Below, in pieces: positions 37,549-49,100 of a stretch of DNA of 64,000 nucleotides. How positions within the stretch are numbered: position 1 is the first letter of the stretch; each line of letters begins with the position of its first letter. Location: assembly GCF_036669915.1 (NCBI RefSeq), contig NC_089319.1, positions 23,392,524 to 23,456,523 of the forward strand. Direction: 5' to 3'. The translations under genes and the position numbers were made by a program. Source of the stretch: Pocillopora verrucosa (Eukaryota > Cnidaria > Anthozoa > Scleractinia > Pocilloporidae). The notes below the pieces were generated by a model. The model saw only the letters and a program-made list of their open reading frames with translations, did not search any database and had not been told where the DNA came from.

Positions 37549-40500
37549 TGCAAATCCGCATTTCAAGTGGTTCTTAGGACTTATGGCTTAGATTGAAGGT
37601 CGATAAGAGTTTACTGCTACAGTTTATCAAAGTGTTTCTTACACAGCGACCAGCTCTATTCGACGCCTGAATAGGTTAGCAGCTAAATATATCAAATGCG
37701 TTAAATTCACAATACATTTTTTGTATTTTATTACCTTCTCAAGAGGTCATGTCATTTTCGTGAAATATGTTATCGAAAAGAAATTAAATCATGTTGGATG
37801 CTCATTAGGTCATAATTTATAGTGGTTTTATAGCTATGACATTAGGCATTAACTATGATTGATCTTCACCGGCATTTTCCATAAATATGTACCTGATTTG
37901 CTGTCAATTTGAAAAGCCTTTTCACTTGAAAATAATCTGAACATTTCGTTCTTAATTTTACTTTGGTTTTGAAGTTTCCCTTGTATTTGGTAATTTAGCT
38001 CTAGTTGTGGCTTGAATGAGTACTTTTGAGGTTTAGCTATCAGTAATGCACACTTTCTGTTACATTTACATCTTACCAAGAATTTATGAAAGGTAAAATG
38101 GGCTTGCTTAGAAAGGCAGACATTTCATGTAGTTTTCATGGGAGTGAGCCTCTTAATTAAGAAAAAATGTAATTACACTGGGAGGGAAGGGGTTCAGAAA
38201 ATACTGAGAACTATTCTTTCACCACAGAAATCCTAGGAAAAAATTGGATTGCATGGAACACTTAGGTCAAGGTGAAAGCAGTCAATAAACATTTTCTTTT
38301 CAGTGCATTCTCCTTTTTTTTACAACATGTATTATATATCTACACACAGAACAGATTTCAAATGTTGGCTTGTGGTGATTGTGCATTAGTAACATTTTTA
38401 TGCACTGGGTGCAGTATAGATTGCTATGCTATTTATCAGGTACTTATCATTTGTGTTGTCATGTTTATTACTTATCTCTTCACATATTTGCATTGTTCAA
38501 ATATTAAGAAATATTTATGTTTTATAAGGTCCACATTTCCAAGACTATACTATATAGGTGTAAGTCTTGACTGTAAAAATTAAAAATTGGTGTTCTTTGG
38601 AACACCAACTATGAATGACAATAGTGTGACATTAGTATAGGTAGAATTTCTTAGATCAAGTGATTCTTTTAGAAGTTGTGTTTTTGTAGATTTGATTATC
38701 ATTTTGACAGAAATGCCAAATATTTGACAAGACATAAATTCTACACATAGGTAAAAAAGTCCTCAAGGAGACACTGAAAAGTCATGGTGTTCTTCTTTTT
38801 ATGGAAAAGTACAGAGCCTTTTGATAGGAATTTAAAATGGTAACTCATCCTTTTTCAAAGTTTTATAATTATTACTCAAAAGACAGGTTAGTTTGAATTT
38901 TTGGGTTGGGATACTGAAGCTTCAAATTTATTGGTGCATATCACGTAAGATTTCCCCTCCAGCTGCTACACATATTGTGGTAAATTAAGTATGAGAATTT
39001 GGTGTTGACTAAGACAACCATCTTTGCTGAGTATCCTCATTACCTGTTTTACTGGATTGTCTATGGATTACTGGATTGTTGCAGCGTTTAGATCACCCCT
39101 GATGAAGGCACTAGACAGGAGTGTTGAAACGTTGGGTCTATGAATTGTAACTTCTTCGGTTACATTCATTAAATTGGCAAACCAGAGTAGCATCAAACTA
39201 TGTCCGATTGTCCACCTGGTTGCCCTGTGAACTTTAATATATTTTGTTGGGAGAAGTTACCTATCAATCGCTTCAGGTGTTGTGCAGTGACATCATCTTA
39301 TTAAAAAAAAAAAAAATTGAATTACACACAAATAGTATCAAAACTTTCAGTTTAATATTCAGTTGTGCAGAATACCATTCACTAAAATCTCCTCACAAAA
39401 ATCTTATGTCAAGTTCTTTATTCTTTTGATTGAATTCCTGACCCTACCTAAGGTTCTTTTCTCTTAAACTCCTGTAAAATTGTGCCAAAATTTGTGGAGT
39501 CCCATGCTAAAAACACAACTCCCTATGATCCATATAGAGCAAATAAAACATGCTGACTAGAACAATAATTTTTTTAAACCTTAGGTTGCTCAAAATTGAC
39601 CAGGTTTGATAACAAAGAGACTGAAATAAAATGTTACGAACCAAACTGTTCTAAGATCCTGTGCTATGCAGGTGAGACTCGGGTCTGTGATAAAAATGTG
39701 AAGTTCACCAACTCCACTTAATTAAAATGAGTTCAAATTTGATCTTTTATTTATTATAACTAACAAGTAACAATCATAAATAACTATAATTACCTCTATC
39801 TGATATCTTTGTTCTGAGTTTTATAAATATGAGGGTAAAATATGTTCACCACTATTCATTTTTTTCTTAAATTTTCTTTTTTTGAAGGGCATCAGCTGAA
39901 ATCTCTTTCATGTCCCTAACTAAAAGAAACTTTTTAAAAACTTTGTGAAGCTGGTTTCAGGCTGATTAATTTTTAATATAAGTTTAAATATATTTATATC
40001 TTCTGATTGTGTTGTTTGCTTCATACGATTGTGAGTTAATCATCAAGTACAATCTATTTGATTATGCTTACAATCAAACAAACAATTTCTTAACATTTTT
40101 AATACATCTACAGTGTAGCTTTTGTGAAATGCAACAAAACTCACCCCCACCCTTCTAAACACTGATTATCAAGATGGCACATCTGTCCAATTTGAGCTAA
40201 ATTACCGTTCTTTCAAAAATATTTTACTCTACAACCAAAGTGAGAAGAAATGGGACTTTACTATGTTGTTGAGCAAACACAAGTTGGTTTTCTAATCAGA
40301 ATATTTTCCATCTCAAATTCACTTGAAAATATACCTTTAAGTGTTAAGATAACTATTGTTCATTTTTGAGCTTTTCCCAATTTCAGTGAAATCCAAACTT
40401 CATGGGACAGCACACAACAAAAACATCTCTTCCATCCCTTTTAAATACTTTTTTAAAATTTCATTAGAATAATTTGGGTATTTTAAGTAGCTAGGCAGGA
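37549..40500. other. Between FAIM-like gene B and the ORP gene
   Basis: Three kilobases between convergent genes, AT-rich. It should contain the 3' UTRs of copy B (left) and ORP (right). A hammerhead-like repeat lies at 39091-39145. Open frames at 38272-38583 and 39244-39429 are low-complexity and unsupported. Confidence 0.45.
39091..39145 (+). ncRNA. Hammerhead-like motif, retroelement remnant
   Basis: CTGATGA at 39099-39105 is followed after a 20-nt segment capable of pairing (GGCACT with AGTGTT) by GAAAC at 39126-39130 and GTTGGGTC. This order, CUGANGA then stem II then GAAAC, is that of hammerhead ribozymes and of the hammerhead-like motifs found in Penelope-like retroelements. No coding sequence is attached. 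Activity is not established. Confidence 0.45.
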
Positions 40501-43090
40501 TCATCTTCTATAATACCAATGGAAAAATCCTTGAGTTATAATGAACATCAAGAGTAAGAGCCAGTCTTTGAACTGAAGAGTAGCAAGATCATCCTGATGA
40601 GAGGAGTAATGGCGACGCAAATCACTTCTAATTGCCCTCATCTGTTGAACACACTCCTTCTGTAGATCTTTGAGTGGCTGGAAAGCTTTCTCAAGAGCTG
40701 CAAGGTCAATGCCTTCCTTAACACTCGAATCATCATCATCATCCTCAATGCTGCTGGAATGTTCAGCTTCAGGATCAGGTGTTGATGCACCTGAGTGGTC
40801 AATGGAACTACGTCGTGATCCCTTTGCTTGGCCGCCACATCGTGATCGACCAGATGAAGGCCGCTTTCGTTTTGAAATTGGCTTCTTGTTATCTGGTTGG
40901 ACACTGAGTAAGCTTGTTGTTCGTACCATGGGTGCTTTGAGGCGATACTGTGTTTTGATGATTCCATCATTTTCATACTCCTTCAGGTCCGTCATTGGAT
41001 CCCAGGGTCTTACACTACAAAAAATAAATGTAGATGAAAGTCGCAAAACTACAACAACAACAAAATATATAAGCCTCATACTCTCTTGTTTGTAGAGAAG
41101 GCTGACAGCATCCAATATAAGATAATGAAATGTTAATCAGATGCTTACTCTCTGTACTTGTAAAGCCATCGGTTGATAGCATTAGGAGCAGTTGGATCAC
41201 GTTCAAACAGTTTAGGAATCCATTCCACTCCATTTTCTCTTCTTTCACGGTGACCTTTCCGCTGTGCCTCCTCAAGAGTGAACTTTTCGTTTGTTGCTTT
41301 TTCCTGACAATTTTGTAGAAAATGGTTGTACACAATGTTAACCTTTATTTTTTCGACTGGTTTACAAGGCAGTAAGAGATTGCACAACTAATTACAAAGT
41401 ATGGTGGAGCAAAAGCATTGCAATGTTGCTCAAGTTCAGCACTTGCCAATTGAAAATTACTGAAACAAGATCTCCCTACCTGATCATTAACTTTAATAGC
41501 ATCACTGACATTTATCCAGAGCCTGTATGTGGAAAAGTAATTTTAAGAGAGCAGTTATACATCATCCAAAGACACAACACCACCATAATGTGACCCCATG
41601 AGTCACCATACAGACATGTTGAAGTAAGAATTATATACTATATCTAAACAAGATATGACATACTTCTCAGATTCAAATTCTCCTTGGGTGTTGTACTCCA
41701 CCAAATGTCTGGGAAGTCTCTGTTCTCGGATTTCAGGAGTTGGGTCCCAAAACAGCTCAGGAAGAGGTTCCACTTCCTGAAGAAAAGAAATAGAAGTCAC
41801 TTTACAACTTCTTAAGTGGTCACAACACTTTTAAAAGGACAGTAATTTGCAGACCATGCTCACTAGACACATGCTCTACACTAGGGAGATGAAGGAAGAG
41901 GTGCAACAGAACCATACGCTTAATAGCAGGTAATTTAGTGTTAACAACTGGGTTGAAAACGTAAATTAGCCACCGTAAAGGATAAAAAAGTTGACGTTTC
42001 GAGCGTTAGCCCTTCGTCAGAGCGATTAGAGGAATTGTGGGTTGTGTGTGGGTTTATATGCAGAAAGTGGAGCTACGCCATTGGTGGGAATATGGTGACG
42101 AGAAAACAGGAATAAATTAGTTGAATGAAAAGCGCTCGTTGGTTCCGTGGGGATTAAGGGTGCCGATTTGGAATATAAATTTTTGTTCTAGTGTTTTACG
42201 GCTTTCCGAACTGCCTTGATGTAAGGAAAGGCCGCAAACTGTCATGTGCTGTTTAGAATGATTAGGAAGATTAAAGTGTCTAGCGACTGGTTTAGATGCG
42301 TCCTTGTCATTTCTTTCCACATCGCGAAGGTGTTCTCGGAATCGGTCACCCAGTCGTCTTCCTCTTTCGCCGATGTATAACTTATTGCAATAAGTGCAAG
42401 TTATACAGTAAATAACATTGGCGGAGGTACACGTAAAGTGATCAATGATCTTAATGGATCTTTTGGGTCCCGATATTTTCTCTACGTTATGAATGAAAGT
42501 ACAAGTTTTGCATCGTGAGCGAGCGCATTTAAAAGTTCCAGATTGGTCATTGGTTTGAAATGAACTCCTGACTAAAAAGTTGACTATGTTTTTGTCACGT
42601 TTGAATGAAATAAGTGGTGGTTGCGAAAAGATAGTGCCAGTCTCTGAATCGTTTTGGAGTAATTTAAAATTTTTAAGAATGATAGATTGAACTGCGTGGT
42701 TGTGAGGGTGAAATGTAAGAGTAAATGGAATGCGGTCAGTGTTTTCCTTCTCGGCCGTTTTTAGTGCTGCCTGTCGATCGATTTGTTGGGCACGGTGGTA
42801 GCCCGCTTGAACGACAGAAACAGGATAGCCACGTTTATCGAAAAACTAGCACATTGCCTCTGATTTTTCGGAAAAATCAGAGTCGTCACTACATAAACGA
42901 CGAAGTCTGAGAAACTGTGAAAAAGGTATGGAGTTCTTGACGTGTGATGGATGTGAAGATGAATACAACAAGTAACTATGTGAATCTGTAGGTTTGTAGT
43001 AAACACTAGTACATAAGCCGTTATGCCGTTAAGCCGGTTTCGTTACGTTTTCAACCCAGTTGTTAACACTAAATTACCTGCTATGCTCTT

Positions 43091-43130
<40 letters not shown>

Positions 43131-46100
43131 TTTATTCATACGCTTAATAAGTCTTGCCCCCCCATTCGCTTTATAGAACTATAATTTTGACATGGGTGTG
43201 AAGAGCCCATCTTTAGATTTTACATTTCTCTGACTGATACATAAATAAGATTGTGTTTCTGTACTCACCCCTGCAGGAACTGGAGTTTTAAGGTCTGTGA
43301 TAAGAATCTCACCATCCTTACAGGGAGACAAAAGAACAGACCATTTTCCATTTAATTGGAAGATATATAGCATACACATTGACAAAAGACGTATTATTTA
43401 GAGAGATACTTACCCACTTTCCTTCTATTCTACACAATGTTTCCTTTCCCATTTTAATCTTGCCAGCAACATAATTAGATTCCCCACTCTTCTTCCAGAA
43501 TGGCTAAAATAATGACAAAGGTATGATTTCATTTAGATGGCAAAGTCAGCTGCTGAGTCTGGTATCTCATCCGACAGGAGCTGCAGTATTGCTCTTTCCC
43601 CCTGGATGGAATCCCACTCCATCAAAGTTTTCCCCCTATAAAGTTTCCTGACAGTTCACTTGTCCTTACAGACACTCCTGAGTGGAGAGAGGTACTCATA
43701 GAGAAAGTGTCCTGCCTAAGAACACAGCACAAGCTCTGAAGGGGCTTGGACCCAAATTTCTTTGACATTGGCGCTCCACTCACAGAAACCCTTGATCTTC
43801 TTACCTTAAGTTTGAATTCAATTTCAGCCTTGTACCCAGTCTTCTCACAGTTTATGGTAATGACTCCTCCTAACTCCATTGTTAGCGTGCCAATCAAAAT
43901 ACCTGAAAATCAAGAAAAAGATGACAGTACATGAAACAAAAACAGCAGAACAATTATAAACAGCTTTCAGCTAAATATTTTAGCTCAAAGGTTTAGTTTT
44001 CCCTTTGATTCTACCTTTTCAGGGAAACAGTTCTTTCATCTCTATCATCTCAGTTACCAATCTCAGTAACAGTTCAAGATAAATTAAGTTAAATTAATAT
44101 ATTAATTTACTTTACAAATTAATTTACAAATTAAGGTAGTGTCCTTGTGATGTTCTTTTTTTGGATTGCTGTTCACTTCAACTTTCAAAAATGTTATTCG
44201 GTAGGTAGTGGATCTTTTGAATATCTGAATTTTAGATCTTACCTTCAAAAAAAATTTTTTTAAAGATGCCTAAGGCTATAGAGCCACAGCTCTAATGTAA
44301 GTTACCTAGCAATACACTATGAAAAAGAACAAACCTTTACAATGAGCATATGGCATACTCATGACGTATTCTTCTCCAAACCTCAGCAAAGTTAAGGTAG
44401 CAGTTCCATCCAAAATGGCAGAGGATGAATTCCCTACCAGGGAAAACACACACTTAAGATTAGATCTTGAGAAAGGTTTATTGAATTGGAGGGGATTTAC
44501 ATATTTTTCATAAAAATTGGCTTCTCTACATATTTAGTCTACCTTACTGCAATGTTTTTGTTTTTCACAGTGAGGCAAGAAAGTATAAAGCATGTCGAGG
44601 AGATCTTACAAGATCCTGGTAGACAGCCAAGCTTTTCATCTCACAAAGTTCATGCTCCAGTCAGTCAGATCAAAAAAATTGGACAAGTGTACTTAACCGG
44701 ACCCACAAAAAAAGGTCACAAGGCAAATACTATTAATAATAAAACTACCAGTTACCATAAAATTTGGACTTGGCCAAGCAAGAGCAGTTGACTACATATC
44801 CCTCTTTTCTATTGGACACATAGAATGCTGATACTGGAGGATGGTGGGAAACTTGTTCTGCGACAAAGTATGTCTTGGTACCATTAGGATTACCCCAGTA
44901 ACAGCGGAACGTCTCACCAAGGATAGGGTTGTAAGGTTTCTTCAAACCCTATGAATAATTATCAGAAAGATAGTTATTCAAATGATTGTCAATTGGTGAT
45001 ATACATTCTGGTACCATACACAGGATAAGTCAGATTTTAGATATTCTGGTTTTTTTATTCAAAAGTTTGGTACATCAACAATGTACAAATTTACAGTACT
45101 AAGGGGTAAGCTCAATTTCTCTCACCAACCTTGGGTTTCTTGTAAAATCCTGACAAATACCACCTGACTACTTCCTTGATTCTGCTGTAGGCATCCTCCT
45201 CTCTTGCAGCTCTACATAATTTATAAATTAAAAAATGTTACCATTTGCAAATATCTTTTTGTAATTTTTTTTTTTTTTAGGGGGGGGGGGGGTTAAGGTC
45301 TACTCCTATCCCCTCAGAGTTGTTCTTCCCACCACATAACCTTATTTTCAATGTTTCTTTCAATCTGATGACTATAAAAAATCACCCAAGTCACATTGAA
45401 CTTGATGTAGAATGGGGTGGGTGTAAAATAAGAGTAAGACTTGATCAAATAGGATTTGTGAACTGTTTACCTGGACAAAATGTCACAATGGAAGTAGAAG
45501 TCTGAAAGCTTGTCTAAAAATGACCTAGGTTCCAGAATAAAGGTTGGTAAAGTAACCCTTGAAAGATCCATGCCTGGCTTGACCTGTTGAGCATTTAAAT
45601 GGTCGGTGTTAACATTATTTTGGTAACTGCTGTACCAATAGGTGGGAAACCTAGCTTACTAACAAGTTCCGTGTAGCATTCACCCACATCATTTGAATAA
45701 GCTTCAAATCTTCACCCTTATCCAGCAGATCTTAAAACATTTTCCTCTTAAAAGATCTTAAAAATTTTTTTCGAATGGAATTTACTGTCCCCTCTAATCT
45801 CCAAAGCTCATTTCACCTGACCTGTTTTAAAAGTGCCCACAGAATACTTTTGTTTTCATCTTCAATCTCCTCTAGTGCCTCACCAGCCTAACAAAAACAA
45901 TACTAAAAATAATTCATGCTGAACAGTACATTTCTTTCAACAATTAAGCAGTATTAAGCAATACATTTCCTACAATTCTTTCCACATCTACAGGTACACT
46001 TCGACTACACCTTTGGTCTGTCCAAATTGGAGTCTCAATGAATATTTGAACAACAATTGAGCTCCATAAAAATCAAATAAAAGCTTTTCAGGACTAAAAA

Positions 46101-49100
46101 AGTTATGAGCCTTTTTCCGATATAAAAGAATCGAGCTGATTACTTGGTTCAGTGTATGTTTTGTACTTAAAACCATGGCATGGAACTTTCACAGCAACAT
46201 GCTCGTCCCAGGCACTAAAACATTTCTTAAAAAGTTGTTTAATTAAAATATAAATTCTACACAACATGATTTTTGCTCTAAAGGCAGAGAAAGCCAGTTA
46301 CATATGGTAAAAAGCCAAAATAGTTTTGAATGAAGAATTGCCCAGAAGTTTGCACCTGTCCAAGATATTCCTCCCCTTTCTCTCCAACATAAATTGTTTC
46401 TTCAACAGGACCCTCTTCCATCTCCTCTTCACCATCTGTGATTAACAAAATATACGATTTCAACAACATAACTGTAACAACAATGAGATTAAGGGTTAGG
46501 TCAAATCTACTAAATAAATTTAATGTAAAATTTGACTAGGAAAAAATCATCTGTTCCCTTACCAACTGCTTGCTGGATAATGCATTGAAATTGTGGGAAG
46601 TAACTCAATGAGGAAGGGATAAGCAGGTTCAGGACAGGACAATCTATTTGTGGATAACGTTAATTTTGCCACTTGTTTGGGGCAAGAACTACCTACCTCT
46701 TCCAAGTGGCCCTATCGTGTCATCCAATTCATTATCAGAGTCAGATTTTTCCTATGAACAAAACACAATAAGGGAAAAATAGAGAATGTAAAAAAAAGAA
46801 CTAAAAATTGGTGTAGTTATAAATTGCATTTTTGATGTTCACAATAAAATAAAAACCCCGTCAATTGTTATGAGGGATGTTAAAAGAACAACACCAAAAA
46901 AACAAGTTACACAATGTGGGAGAGAAAACAAACACTCTTCTCAAACTAACTAACCCTAACCTAACCCCAACCCTAACCCTTAGATAAATAAATGATACAA
47001 AAATAATATCTAACCATTCCATCATTGCTGTCATAATCTTGATCTGTTAAAGAAGGAAAAAGCCATTTTTACACATGATATATATATAAAAATTTGTATG
47101 TGTACCTTTTATATCCCCTCTACAATCAAACAAACTAATAAAAGCATAAAAAACTGAAAAAACCAAAACAAGTAAGAAATAACTGACCTTGAATGGCTGG
47201 AATTCCACTGTCATCCTCTCTGTCTTCCTTGTCATCCTTACCATACAGCTCACTTAACCTTCCAGTATAAAAAAGGCATGTCATGATTTTTATTAAATCC
47301 AAGCATCACATATCACATTGAAGGATAATTTTTTTTAGACATACATTCCTTTGTTGTCTTTTTGATTGCTGTATCCCTGATTCTGAGCAACTTCTAAAGC
47401 ATCTAACCAGCACCGTCCTATTCAAATCAAAATGTAGCAGTTGTCTTTAGCACAAATAATGTTTAGATTAGTTGTACAATGAAACAGAGCTCAAATTCTT
47501 ATCTGCTGTAACAAGGAATGGAGCAACAATGTACATCAGTACATGAAGAGTGATATTCTGGCAACAGTGACTGAGATTTCTACAATCTATTCAGAAGTTT
47601 TAATCAGAGTTAGATATCATATACAACACTTACCATCAGATTCAGAGTCTGCTCGTAAAATAAGGTGATCCTTCGGCATAGGTTGAGCAATTGAACCAGC
47701 CAGCTCTCCTTTTGGTCCTCTTGTTGCCCACATGTAGTGCTCAAGTGGATGGTAGATTTTAAAACAGAATCCTTCTTTCTTGGAAGGTCTTTGTAAAATC
47801 TCACAGCCATTCAATAGAACAGTGCCTACCCACTGGCCATGCTGTGGAAAGAAAGCAGAGCTGAGTCACTAATACTTGCCATGATAATATATGGACCTTA
47901 GTTTATAAGTTGCAAATGCACCTGAAATAAAATTACTAAATTTGTACTTGAAAAAATTTCAATTTAGTTCATACCTTTGCACTTTTGTAAATAAGCAGCA
48001 TACCAGGCTTAACAACACACCAAAACTTCTGCCAGCCTTTCAAGGTGCCACGAACCTTACAGTTGTCAAAAAAGTTGATTAAGGATGTGTTGAATTGTAA
48101 AAATTATTTTTACATCAAAGTTGCAGAAAAATAACTGCTACAAATTATCCTCACCTTGAGCCAGGAGGAAAGTATGATCACTGAAGGGTCTTTCAGTGCA
48201 CTAGCTAACTCTTTTATTCTGCGTTTCTGTTCTTGTCTGTAACTCTCTTTCATTGCCTTGAAAGACAGATATATGAAAAATTATCCTCTGGAAGAATTAC
48301 AATCCAAGTATACACTGTCCCAAAATCCTATTGAACTTCTTGTAAAGAAAATTGTCCTAATTTGTACACTCTGAGAGTATATTGGTTGATTTTTCTTAGA
48401 AAATGTTTCTACCAGTAAGATTTGATAATTTGGGTCACAATTTATTGTCATCATCATAAACATGTGTGTCAAGTGTACCACCTCTTCATTAAAGGTCATG
48501 CCTTTACCATAAAGTTGAAGTTACTTCATCCCCACAAACATACACACACACACCAACAGACAGACACACACACATAATTATAGTTATCTGGCCAGTACTT
48601 GTTTGACCAGCAAAAAACATTCATGGATATAGTTATCTAAAATTAAAACTTACCTTGAAACTTTCCTTTGAAGTTTTCCTTGGAAACAGTGGGGATTTGT
48701 CTGGCACAGAAAGTCTTTTTTCCAAACTCTGCTGTCATTTCAAAATGAATTTAATATTAGCAAAAGTATCTAATCATATAAAATTGTACAGACTAGCAGA
48801 ATCAACATTCTCTTTGTACTTCTATCAAAGCTTTTAGCACAAAGAAATATGAGTCTTTTAATATTTTAACTAAAAGCTAACAACAATTTCATTTTTTAAA
48901 TTTTTGACTTGACAATAGCAAATCTTTCACCCTTCATGCAAGAGTTCAATAAAATATAATTTTTTGAATCCCTTGATTTTACACAAAAACACGAGCCCAA
49001 AATGACTTCACTGTTGTTTCTGACCAGTAATAACTCCAACTCCTTTTTCAAGGAGGAATTTTGAACTCTGGTATTTTCTAAACCTGTGATGTACAGTTTA

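Larger units (their letters stand above)
41926..43136 (-). mobile_element. Penelope-like retroelement, EN+ type, 5'-truncated
   Basis: The minus strand encodes, from about 43025 to 42117, the end of a Penelope-like reverse transcriptase ([29 protein letters not shown]), a Cys-rich linker (C-A-R-S-R-C-K-T-C) and a GIY-YIG endonuclease ([26 protein letters not shown]) ending RFSFN-stop. One in-frame TAG at 42846-42848 lies in the reverse transcriptase part, so the copy is inactive. It lies in the ORP intron between exons 43269-43316 and 41664-41776, same orientation as the gene, and is flanked by 13-bp direct repeats (CATACGCTTAATA at 41913-41925 and 43137-43149), which I read as the target-site duplication. 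Both ends carry inverted copies of the same terminal sequence. Confidence 0.9.
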
